A stretch of 6,744 nt of DNA from an uncultured Clostridia bacterium (GCA_947629805.1 CANRFE010000070.1:1-6744), one strand, 5' to 3'; positions 1 to 4,736 are shown, counted from the first letter of the stretch. Numbers and translations: made by a program. Notes: generated by a model not told the origin, from the letters alone.

Positions 1-73
1 GATCCCATCTTCTTGTTTGATGTCCAAAATGAACACCTGCTTCTAGTAATTGTTTCATTGCAACTACTGCCAT
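1..73 (-). CDS. rpsB: 30S ribosomal protein S2, N-terminal fragment
   Basis: The minus strand starts with ATG at 73-71 and reads MAVVAMKQLLEAGVHFGHQT followed by RRWD before running off the left edge, so only 24 codons and one base are present. The block KQLLEAGVHFGHQTRRW is the highly conserved N-terminus of bacterial ribosomal protein S2, a late-assembling protein of the 30S subunit that is needed for binding S1 or the mRNA platform. A perfect GGAGG (minus strand, 85-81) lies 7 bases before the ATG and fixes the start. The gene is transcribed leftwards from its own promoter near 186-214 through a leader of roughly 105 nt with two possible hairpins. The rest of the gene, and usually tsf after it, would lie outside the window. 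Confidence 0.94.
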   Translation of the reverse strand, partial: MAVVAMKQLLEAGVHFGHQTRRWD

Positions 74-125
74 TTTTCTTCCTCCTTTTTGTTACTCCTC
101 CACTTTATTTTTACATTTAAAAAGA

Positions 126-166
126 CTTGTTGTAACAAGCACACTTTTTAAACTAGATAAAGTGTG
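126..166 (-). promoter_or_regulatory. rpsB 5' leader with two small hairpins
   Basis: Read on the minus strand, the leader between the inferred start site (about 179) and the rpsB ribosome binding site contains two inverted repeats. The first pairs CACACUUU (166-159) with AAAGUGUG (147-140) around an 11-nt loop. The second, directly after it, pairs CUUGU (139-135) with ACAAG (130-126) around the loop UACA. Leaders of ribosomal protein operons are often bound by their own product for feedback control, and E. coli rpsB is a known case. A similar role here is inference, since I do not recognise a described motif. The second stem is short and A+U-rich, so it could be fortuitous. Confidence 0.35.
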
Positions 167-185
167 TGTATTTTTAACGCTTTCT

Positions 186-214
186 ATCATAACACAAAAA
201 GCTTGCAAATGCAA
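186..214 (-). promoter_or_regulatory. SigA-type promoter of rpsB
   Basis: On the minus strand a -35 box TTGCAT (214-209) is followed after exactly 17 bases by TATGAT (191-186). TG stands one base before the -10 box, giving an extended -10 element. The predicted start of transcription is near 179. The -35 box sits in the loop and downstream arm of the terminator of the preceding gene, so termination and initiation signals overlap. Confidence 0.75.
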
Positions 215-224
215 GCTTTTTGTG
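193..224 (-). terminator. Rho-independent terminator of the 181-residue membrane protein gene
   Basis: This is a perfect 14-bp inverted repeat (193-206 with 211-224) around a 4-base loop. Its core is AAAAAGCTTGC / GCAAGCTTTTT. It begins 5 bases after the TAA stop of the minus-strand gene ending at 230. The run of five U in the downstream arm provides the pause tract. It is nearly symmetric, but no gene approaches on the plus strand. Confidence 0.8.
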
Positions 225-229
225 AAATT

Positions 230-775
230 TTATGAAATTTTTGGCAGTTTTGCAACATGTTCTTTTAGCTTTTTGATAGCAATGCTAGACTTTTCCCATA
301 CCCCCAGTAAAAACATTAGTATAATATCTATTACTAAAGTAATTAAAAATGGCACAGTTAATAGAAAACCAACCGCTCTTTCAAAATACCATTTTTGGGT
401 ATTTTGTTCTTCTCTTTTTACTGATATTACCTCATTTCTTCTGCCATAATCTTTTACTTGTATTGTTATAGATATATCTTTGTACAAATATTTTAGTTGC
501 ATTTCCAAATTGTGTGTTTTACTATTATGCGTATAACTTTTAATTTCATAAGGGTATTGAGGAGTAAAGTCTTCTGTTGTTAGCATCCTTTTTGCTTCTT
601 CTTCTAATTGTTGGTACTCTGCCTCCGGATAGTGCAAAAGCTCTTTCCAACTATTGTTAACAGTATAATATAAAAAGGTAGCTAATGTAGTTAACAGAAA
701 ACAAATAATACTAAACCGCATTATATTTTTCTCTTCTTCTAAGTAGTTTTTTAGCATTTGCAATCGTTCTTTCAT
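230..775 (-). CDS. Unrecognised two-TM membrane protein (paralogue A, 181 aa)
   Basis: I do not recognise this family. The ATG (775-773) has a strong TAGGAGG with 8 bases between GGAGG and the start. The protein begins with a charged cytoplasmic-looking segment, then a membrane helix at about residues 20-38. A hydrophilic middle of about 95 residues follows, rich in Tyr, Glu and Lys, then a second membrane helix at about 134-160 and a basic tail. This predicts N-in/C-in topology with the middle domain outside the membrane. Just after the first helix stands YPEAEYQQLEEEA (49-61). The neighbouring gene at 1029-1571 has the same layout and the matching motif YPKEEYQNMKEEA, so the two are paralogues, although overall identity is low. 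The gene has its own promoter and terminator. No catalytic or metal-binding pattern is visible, so I assign no function; a sensory or envelope role is only a guess. Confidence 0.8.
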   Translation of the reverse strand: MKERLQMLKNYLEEEKNIMRFSIICFLLTTLATFLYYTVNNSWKELLHYPEAEYQQLEEEAKRMLTTEDFTPQYPYEIKSYTHNSKTHNLEMQLKYLYKDISITIQVKDYGRRNEVISVKREEQNTQKWYFERAVGFLLTVPFLITLVIDIILMFLLGVWEKSSIAIKKLKEHVAKLPKIS

Positions 776-815
776 GATAGTTTCCTCCTAAATTATTATG
801 GTGGTTTTTTCCTTT

Positions 816-842
816 TACTTAAGTGACTGCCATTCTTAAGCA
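816..842 (-). promoter_or_regulatory. 5' UTR hairpin of paralogue A gene
   Basis: On the minus strand UGCUUAAG (842-835) pairs with CUUAAGUA (823-816), including one G-U pair, around an 11-nt loop. It lies in the roughly 88-nt leader between the promoter at 871-899 and the ribosome binding site at 788-784. The stem is modest and could be chance in A+T-rich DNA. It is listed because the paralogous gene also has a leader hairpin. Confidence 0.3.
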
Positions 843-870
843 TATAAGGTATGTAAATAAGAACATCTTC

Positions 871-899
871 ATTATAGCACAATTTACATAATTTTGCAA
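871..899 (-). promoter_or_regulatory. SigA-type promoter of paralogue A gene
   Basis: On the minus strand TTGCAA (899-894), a 17-base spacer and a perfect TATAAT (876-871) form a near-consensus promoter, with TG one base before the -10 box. Predicted transcription starts near 864. The spacer closely resembles that of the promoter at 1667-1695: TTATGT is shared at the same offset, as is TGC directly before the -10 box. Confidence 0.82.
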
Positions 900-970
900 C
901 TTTTCGTTTTATTTCCTCTTCTATTCTATCTTCTGGTATTTTTCAAAACAAGAAAATTTGCCTTCTCTAC

Positions 971-1024
971 TATAAAAATAGGGAGTATTTTATCAAAAAA
1001 GATAAAATACTCCCTATTTTTATA
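971..1024 (-). terminator. Long perfect terminator hairpin after paralogue B gene
   Basis: Positions 971-994 and 1001-1024 form a perfect 24-bp inverted repeat around a 6-base loop that is all U on the minus-strand RNA. It starts 4 bases beyond the TAA stop (1031-1029) of the minus-strand gene. The central part contains GGGAG/CTCCC and the downstream arm contains AUUUUUAUA. It lies between the two paralogues and should insulate them. The stem is unusually long for a bacterial terminator. Confidence 0.8.
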
Positions 1025-1028
1025 AAGA

Positions 1029-1571
1029 TTAGATTCGCCTCAGTTTTTTCTTTTTTTGGTATTTTTTTATTTTTCTCTGTATACAAAACACTTCATAAAG
1101 AAAGAAAACCAATAATAAAACAACCAAATATACAATAGAAGCTATTAAAGCTCCTAAGCATATAATAGGAACCATTACTATAGCTAAGTATTCTTTTTGA
1201 GACTTTGGATAATACATTTTTACTTCTTGTTTCTCTGTTCCAAGGTTATTTGCTATAACTTTCATAGTGGTATCAGTAAGAAAGTATATATTTTGTCCAT
1301 ATAACTTCATACGTAAATGTGTTCCATCTATATAAACATTGCCTATACGATAACCACTATTTTCTTTTTTTCTACCATTTTCAATAAAATACTCCGCTTC
1401 TTCTTTCATATTTTGATATTCTTCTTTTGGGTAGATAAAAACTTTCCCATTTGTACTACTTTTCATGGAAATACATACAACACTCATACAACAAAACCAT
1501 AAAACTATAAAATTCCATACCTTGTTACTTGGATCAATTAAACTATCCAATAAATTCCGAATCTTTCTCAT
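1029..1571 (-). CDS. Unrecognised two-TM membrane protein (paralogue B, 180 aa)
   Basis: I recognise no described family. The ATG (1571-1569) follows AAGGAG by 6 bases. The layout copies the 181-residue protein at 230-775: a short charged N-terminus, a membrane helix at about residues 19-36, then YPKEEYQNMKEEA (47-59). A hydrophilic domain of about 70 residues follows, then a very hydrophobic stretch at about 128-162 and a strongly basic tail (KIKKYQKKKKLRRI). The second hydrophobic stretch is about 35 residues, long for one helix, and could be an extended helix or a tight hairpin. Cys27, Cys28 and Cys33 sit in the first helix and Cys138 and Cys163 in or near the second; paralogue A lacks this pattern. 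The gene stands alone with its own promoter, a structured leader and a 24-bp terminator. The likely origin is tandem duplication; function is unknown. Confidence 0.8.
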   Translation of the reverse strand: MRKIRNLLDSLIDPSNKVWNFIVLWFCCMSVVCISMKSSTNGKVFIYPKEEYQNMKEEAEYFIENGRKKENSGYRIGNVYIDGTHLRMKLYGQNIYFLTDTTMKVIANNLGTEKQEVKMYYPKSQKEYLAIVMVPIICLGALIASIVYLVVLLLVFFLYEVFCIQRKIKKYQKKKKLRRI

Positions 1572-1601
1572 TTTTTTCTCCTTCTAATTAGAATAAAAGA
1601 T

Positions 1602-1642
1602 TTACTTTTAGCTAGGAAGAATTTTCTTTCCTATAAAAGTAA
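1602..1642 (-). promoter_or_regulatory. 5' UTR stem-loop of paralogue B gene
   Basis: On the minus-strand RNA a 9-bp outer stem (1642-1634 with 1610-1602) stacks on a 6-bp inner stem UAGGAA/UUCCUA (1633-1628 with 1618-1613). A 2-nt GC bulge lies on the 3' side and the apical loop has 9 nt. It ends about 18 nt upstream of the ribosome binding site. No clean U tract follows, so it is more likely an mRNA-stability or translation-control element than an attenuator. Fifteen base pairs with one small bulge is more than I would expect by chance, but no ligand or protein partner can be named. Confidence 0.5.
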
Positions 1643-1666
1643 TAAAAACAATTGTTACCAGTACTT

Positions 1667-1695
1667 ATTATAGCATACTTAACATAAATCATCAA
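1667..1695 (-). promoter_or_regulatory. SigA-type promoter of paralogue B gene
   Basis: On the minus strand TTGATG (1695-1690), a 17-base spacer and a perfect TATAAT (1672-1667) are present, with TG one base before the -10 box. Predicted transcription starts near 1660, giving a leader of about 88 nt, the same length as inferred for paralogue A. Nine of the 12 spacer bases before TGC match those of the other promoter. Confidence 0.8.
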
Positions 1696-1732
1696 GGGTT
1701 AAAAGAAAAATTAACTATTTTTTCATTTTCTA

Positions 1733-1761
1733 TTTATCTTTTTCTCTGTTTATGATAGAAT
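1733..1761 (+). promoter_or_regulatory. Possible promoter of the zinc-ribbon protein gene
   Basis: TTATCT (1733-1738), 17 bases, then TAGAAT (1756-1761) preceded by TGA form an extended -10 element with a weak -35 box. An overlapping TATGAT (1751-1756) is an alternative -10 box. Either would give a leader of about 50 nt before the ATG at 1815. This is the best candidate in the gap, but the match is only moderate. Confidence 0.4.
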
Positions 1762-1802
1762 GAAATCGAATTATAAAAGATATTGTATTTTTTTGTATAG
1801 TT

Positions 1803-1809
1803 AAGGAGG
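1803..1809 (+). promoter_or_regulatory. Ribosome binding site AAGGAGG deciding between two start codons
   Basis: This perfect AAGGAGG lies 5 bases before the ATG at 1815 and 8 bases before a second, adjacent-in-frame ATG at 1818. The second spacing is closer to the optimum, so the protein may begin at Met2 of the listed reading frame. The difference is one residue. Confidence 0.7.
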
Positions 1810-1814
1810 ATATC

Positions 1815-2084
1815 ATGATGGAATTAAATAAATGTAAACGTTGTGGCGCCTTTTTCGTATCTACCAATTCAGTTTGTCCTAATTGTGAACCAAAAGATAC
1901 TATGGAATTAGCTAAGTTAAAAGGGTTTTTAGCAGAAAATGCTTGTCCTAATTCTATGGATGCTTTAGCTTCTAATACTGGCATTTCCGTTAAAAATTTA
2001 AACCGCTTCTTACAACAAGAAGACTTTTCTGCTATTGCTTCGCAATTAGAACTTACACCCCCTATTCAAACAAATTTGAAATAA
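1815..2084 (+). CDS. Small zinc-ribbon / HTH-like protein, YvyF-like (89 aa)
   Basis: The N-terminal third has two CxxC pairs, Cys7-x2-Cys10 and Cys21-x2-Cys24, arranged as a classic zinc ribbon (KCKRCGAFFV, then VCPNC). Residues about 46-67 (NSMDALASNTGISVKNLNRF) fit a helix-turn-helix of the MerR/phage-repressor kind, with TGIS at the turn. This zinc ribbon followed by a small HTH-like helix pair resembles the Bacillota 'flagellar operon protein' YvyF (as I recall, TIGR03826). That family is usually longer, and no flagellar or anti-sigma gene is nearby. DNA binding, or a role as a small regulatory adaptor, is inference. The gene has a perfect ribosome binding site, probably its own promoter, and a bidirectional terminator against the convergent pdp gene, so it is transcribed alone. 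It is soluble, with no signal peptide. Confidence 0.8.
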   Translation: MMELNKCKRCGAFFVSTNSVCPNCEPKDTMELAKLKGFLAENACPNSMDALASNTGISVKNLNRFLQQEDFSAIASQLELTPPIQTNLK

Positions 2085-2124
2085 AAAAAGAGCGAAATCT
2101 TCTTGAAGTTTCGCTTTTTTTTTT
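2085..2124. terminator. Bidirectional terminator between convergent genes
   Basis: AGCGAAA (2091-2097) pairs with TTTCGCT (2109-2115), with an inner CTT/AAG stem. An A run on the left and a T run on the right extend the stem and supply a U tract in either direction. It lies directly after the stop of the plus-strand zinc-ribbon gene (2084) and 4 bases beyond the stop of the minus-strand pdp gene (2129), so it can serve both. Confidence 0.85.
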
Positions 2125-2128
2125 GAAC

Positions 2129-3427
2129 TTATATTCTTTCTAAAATCATTTTTTCTTTCTTTACTGGCATATTTGCTATGGTAATTGCCTGTTGTACCAT
2201 TTCTCTTGCTTCTTCTAACACCTCTTTGTTATTGGTATACAAAGTAGCAATTTTTTCTTCCCTTTTTACATATTCCCCTACTTTATGATGTAACAAAATT
2301 CCTGCTGTTTTATCAATTTTATCTTCTTTTTTCCATCTCCCTGCTCCTAAAAAACACGCTGCTTTTCCTAACTGTTCTGCCTCCATTTGGGTAATATATC
2401 CCTCTTCTTGTTTTTCTACTGAAATACAATAATTTGCTTTTTCAAATTTGTTTATATCTTTGCAAAAAGAAGAATCTCCTCCTTGTTTTTCCACTAACGT
2501 AAGAAACTTTTCATAAGCAAGTCGCGAAGTTATACATTGTTCTATTTTTCTTTTATTTTCTTCTATATCTTCTCCTTTTTGTGCTAATTTTAGCATAATA
2601 CTTCCTAAATGCAAAACAACTTCTTTTACATCTGGTAACATTTTGCCTTGTAATGCCTGAATTGCTTCTATAACTTCTAATGTATTTCCTATAGAATAGC
2701 CTAATGGTTCATTCATGCTCGTAATAACGCAAATGGTTTCTTTTCCTGCTAAATTTCCTATTTCCTTCATGACACGCGCAAGCATTTCTGCTTCTTCTTT
2801 TGTTTTCATAAAAGCACCTTTTCCACAAGTTACATCTAATAAAATTTTATGCGCCCCTGCTGCTATTTTTTTACTCATAATACTAGAAGCAATTAAAGGA
2901 ATGCTGTTGGTACAGCCAATAGCATCTCGTAATGCATAAAGCTTCTTATCTGCTAGTGCTAGATTACCTGTTTGGCTAATTAAACTAATTCCTATTTCTT
3001 TTACATTTTGCATAAACTGTTCTATGGTTATATTGGTTTGATAGCCTGGAATTGCTTCCAATTTATCTACTGTTCCCCCTGTAAATCCTAAACCTCTTCC
3101 TGACATTTTGGCTACTGGTACTCCCAAAGCTGCCATAATAGGCATTAAAATTAAAGTAATTTTATCTCCTACTCCCCCTGTACTATGTTTGTCTACAACC
3201 ATTCCTAATTTAGTTAAATCCAATACATCTCCTGAATTTGCCATTGCTAAAGTTAAATTTGTTATTTCTTGGTTTGTCATACCATTAAGGTAAATTGCCA
3301 TTACCAAAGCTGCTGCCTGATAATCTTCTATGGTACCCTTTGTATACTCTGTTATAAAATAGTCAATTTCCTGTTTCGTTAATTCTTTTTTGTCCCTTTT
3401 CTTTTCTATTATACTTAAAATATTCAT
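2129..3427 (-). CDS. pdp: Pyrimidine-nucleoside phosphorylase
   Basis: This enzyme splits uridine, deoxyuridine or thymidine with phosphate into the base and (deoxy)ribose-1-phosphate, for nucleoside salvage and catabolism in the cytoplasm. At 432 residues it matches the usual length of about 433. Visible signatures are the phosphate loop DKHSTGGVGDK (79-89), the family motif SGRGLGFTGGTVDKLE (109-124), and the base-binding set Arg167, Ser182 and Lys186 in YALRDAIGCTNSIPLIASSI and the following MSKK. The C-terminal alpha/beta domain contains LGAGRWKKEDKID and the GILLHHKVGEYV hammerhead-like segment. One oddity is DVTCGKGAFMK (198-208), where better-known members have DVKTG or DVKVG. The start is set by AGGAGA 5 bases upstream. 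It is the last gene of a three-gene operon, 11 bases after rnhB. A thymidine-specific enzyme (deoA) is the alternative, but the Gram-positive type is the better match. Confidence 0.95.
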   Translation of the reverse strand: MNILSIIEKKRDKKELTKQEIDYFITEYTKGTIEDYQAAALVMAIYLNGMTNQEITNLTLAMANSGDVLDLTKLGMVVDKHSTGGVGDKITLILMPIMAALGVPVAKMSGRGLGFTGGTVDKLEAIPGYQTNITIEQFMQNVKEIGISLISQTGNLALADKKLYALRDAIGCTNSIPLIASSIMSKKIAAGAHKILLDVTCGKGAFMKTKEEAEMLARVMKEIGNLAGKETICVITSMNEPLGYSIGNTLEVIEAIQALQGKMLPDVKEVVLHLGSIMLKLAQKGEDIEENKRKIEQCITSRLAYEKFLTLVEKQGGDSSFCKDINKFEKANYCISVEKQEEGYITQMEAEQLGKAACFLGAGRWKKEDKIDKTAGILLHHKVGEYVKREEKIATLYTNNKEVLEEAREMVQQAITIANMPVKKEKMILERI

Positions 3428-3438
3428 TTTATCTCCTA

Positions 3439-4077
3439 TCAGAATTTATTTTGGATAATATTTTTTACAAAGCTTAAACGATGAAGAGGACACAAACCAT
3501 ATTGTTGAATCGCTTCTATATGCATTTTCGTTCCATATCCTTTATGTTTTATAAAACCATATTGTGGATATATGCTATCCCATTCTCTCATAATGCGATC
3601 CCTTGTTACTTTTGCAATAATAGAAGCCGCTGCTATGGAATAGCACTTAGCATCTCCCTTAATAATAGAGGTATATGGTATTCCTAAAGTATTAATATTT
3701 GTTAATGCATCTACTAAAATTCTATCTGGCTTTATTTTTAGTCCTTGCACTGCCTTAGTCAAAGCCTTTTTTGTTGCTTGTAAAATATTAATTTCATCAA
3801 TTTCTTGTTGATTACTTATTCCTACTGCCCATGCTAGAGCCTCTTGTGTAATTGTTTCATACAACAATTCTCTTTTCTTTTCTGTTACTTTTTTAGAATC
3901 ATTTACTCCTTCTATGGTAGAATTTTGTGGCATAATAACAGCAGCAACAACAACGGGGCCAGCTAATGGCCCTCTTCCTGCTTCATCAATTCCACAAATC
4001 GTTTTTATTCCTGTTTCATAAATTTCTTTCTCAATTTGTTTTAGTTGCATTAATCTTTCTAATTCTTTTTCTTTCAT
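3439..4077 (-). CDS. rnhB: Ribonuclease HII
   Basis: RNase HII cuts the RNA strand of RNA-DNA hybrids and starts removal of single ribonucleotides misplaced in DNA. The N-terminal signature CGIDEAGRGPLAGPV (28-42) supplies the catalytic Asp31 and Glu32. Asp123 in ILVDA and Asp142 in IKGDAKCYSIAAASIIAKV complete the acidic metal-binding set, and HKGYGTKMH (178-186) and LHRLSF (198-203) are further conserved blocks. The glycine-arginine-glycine of the signature recognises the 2'-OH. At 212 residues it is a normal short form; the Bacillus enzyme has an N-terminal extension. The ATG overlaps the stop of the upstream pilin-like gene by 4 bases (ATGA, 4077-4074), and GAGG stands just before it, which implies translational coupling. 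Position 145 is Cys where Ser is common; I expect no effect. Confidence 0.98.
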   Translation of the reverse strand: MKEKELERLMQLKQIEKEIYETGIKTICGIDEAGRGPLAGPVVVAAVIMPQNSTIEGVNDSKKVTEKKRELLYETITQEALAWAVGISNQQEIDEINILQATKKALTKAVQGLKIKPDRILVDALTNINTLGIPYTSIIKGDAKCYSIAAASIIAKVTRDRIMREWDSIYPQYGFIKHKGYGTKMHIEAIQQYGLCPLHRLSFVKNIIQNKF

Positions 4078-4580
4078 ATTTCCTCTTCTACTACATTATT
4101 TTCTTCTTTGTTTAATTGTTCTAATCCAGACAATTTATAATAGGTAGTATTTCCTACTTTAATTCCTTTTGTATAAAGCACTTCCCCCGTACTATAATTT
4201 ACCATATAATACCCTTTTTCCAAACGAATGGCTCCTAGGCCTAACTCTTCTAAGTTCGACTTTTCTAATAAATAATATTGTTCAAATTCTTCCTCTTCTG
4301 TTGTACAAATTCCCTTTTCTAGTAATTCTTTTACCTCTATATCTTCCATAGAATCTGTTAATTTTCTTCCTACTAAAAGGTCTTCTTGCTCATTTATAAT
4401 AGCTTCTTCTGATAAAACTTTTATTTTCCCTTGAATTAATAACATATCTGTTTTATAAGTTTCTACTATTTGTTTTTGCAGTATGGTATAGAAAAAATAA
4501 ACTGCACTTACTATAATAAGAATAATCAGAATAATACAAATGATTAAAGTTAAATGCCCCATTCCTTTTTCCCTTTTCAT
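4074..4580 (-). CDS. Single-pass, pilin-like membrane protein of unknown function (168 aa)
   Basis: The N-terminus is a short basic stretch (MKREKGMGHLTLI) followed by a long Ile/Leu-rich helix to about residue 33. A helical, charged region and a C-terminal part containing GYYMVNYSTGEVLYTKGI (122-139) follow. The layout recalls type IV prepilins and pseudopilins: a basic leader, Gly, then a hydrophobic helix continuing into an amphipathic one. The C-terminal YxVNYxTGEVxYTKG block is like those I recall in clostridial pilin-like proteins. However, if cleavage followed Gly8, the mature fifth residue would be Ile, not the usual Glu, so this may be a non-assembling relative or simply an anchored protein. 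A region of acidic runs (EEEEFEQ, and a C-terminal EENNVVEEEI) is notable. It is the first gene of the operon with rnhB and pdp. GGAGG lies 5 bases before its ATG. Confidence 0.7.
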   Translation of the reverse strand: MKREKGMGHLTLIICIILIILIIVSAVYFFYTILQKQIVETYKTDMLLIQGKIKVLSEEAIINEQEDLLVGRKLTDSMEDIEVKELLEKGICTTEEEEFEQYYLLEKSNLEELGLGAIRLEKGYYMVNYSTGEVLYTKGIKVGNTTYYKLSGLEQLNKEENNVVEEEI

Positions 4581-4613
4581 TTCTTCCTCCTAAAAATTTT
4601 CTATTTTTTCTTT

Positions 4614-4642
4614 ATTATATCTTGCAATAGTGATAAAATCAA
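4614..4642 (-). promoter_or_regulatory. Promoter P1 of the pilin-like/rnhB/pdp operon
   Basis: On the minus strand TTGATT (4642-4637), 17 bases and a perfect TATAAT (4619-4614) form a good SigA-type promoter. Transcription would start near 4607, giving a leader of about 27 nt before the ATG at 4580. Its -35 box lies next to the direct repeats of the divergent htrA control region. Confidence 0.65.
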
Positions 4643-4645
4643 TAT

Positions 4646-4674
4646 ATTATAACATGATTTTCACACGATTTTCA
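4646..4674 (-). promoter_or_regulatory. Possible second promoter P2 of the leftward operon
   Basis: On the minus strand a perfect TATAAT (4651-4646) is preceded by TGT, an extended -10 element, with only a weak -35 box (TGAAAA, 4674-4669). The place of the -35 box is filled by the two TGTGAAAATC repeats, which are the complement of the TTTTCACA elements. If active, this promoter would be controlled directly by whatever binds there. Confidence 0.35.
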
Positions 4675-4676
4675 CA
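4656..4676 (+). promoter_or_regulatory. Direct repeats TTTTCACA, CssR-like operator of htrA
   Basis: GATTTTCACA occurs twice without a mismatch (4656-4665 and 4667-4676), a period of 11 bp or one helical turn. A third, degenerate copy (TATTATAACA, 4645-4654, 7 of 10 matches) keeps the same phase. Phased direct repeats next to a promoter are the typical target of OmpR-family response regulators. I recall TTTTCACA octamers in the control regions of B. subtilis htrA and htrB, which are regulated by the CssRS secretion-stress system. CssR-like control here is inference, since no two-component gene is in the window. Confidence 0.6.
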
Positions 4677-4685
4677 TTTCTATCG

Positions 4686-4691
4686 TATGAT
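4686..4691 (+). promoter_or_regulatory. Likely -10 box of the htrA promoter
   Basis: TATGAT is the best -10 candidate before htrA and would start transcription near 4698, about 39 nt before the ATG. At 17 bp upstream no -35 consensus exists (ACACGA). The direct repeats cover that spot, as expected of a promoter that needs an activator. TTCACA (4671-4676) with TATTCT (4692-4697), 15 bp apart, is a weaker alternative. Confidence 0.45.
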
Positions 4692-4736
4692 TATTCTGAT
4701 TTAGGAAAAAATATTTTAGAAAGGAAGTCTTATAAC

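Noticed and set aside
162..449. A 95-codon open frame on the plus strand across the rpsB promoter and the end of paralogue A
   Set aside because: It runs through a terminator and a promoter of the other strand and has no ribosome binding site. The minus-strand gene it overlaps has full expression signals.
971..1024. Reading the 24-bp inverted repeat as a transposon end or MITE
   Set aside because: There is no flanking target duplication, no second copy in the window, and its position directly after a stop codon with a U-rich downstream arm fits a terminator better. It is kept only as a possibility in the finding.
1730..1984. An 84-codon open frame on the minus strand opposite the zinc-ribbon gene
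   Set aside because: It has no ribosome binding site, and the plus-strand gene has conserved CxxC pairs and a perfect AAGGAGG.
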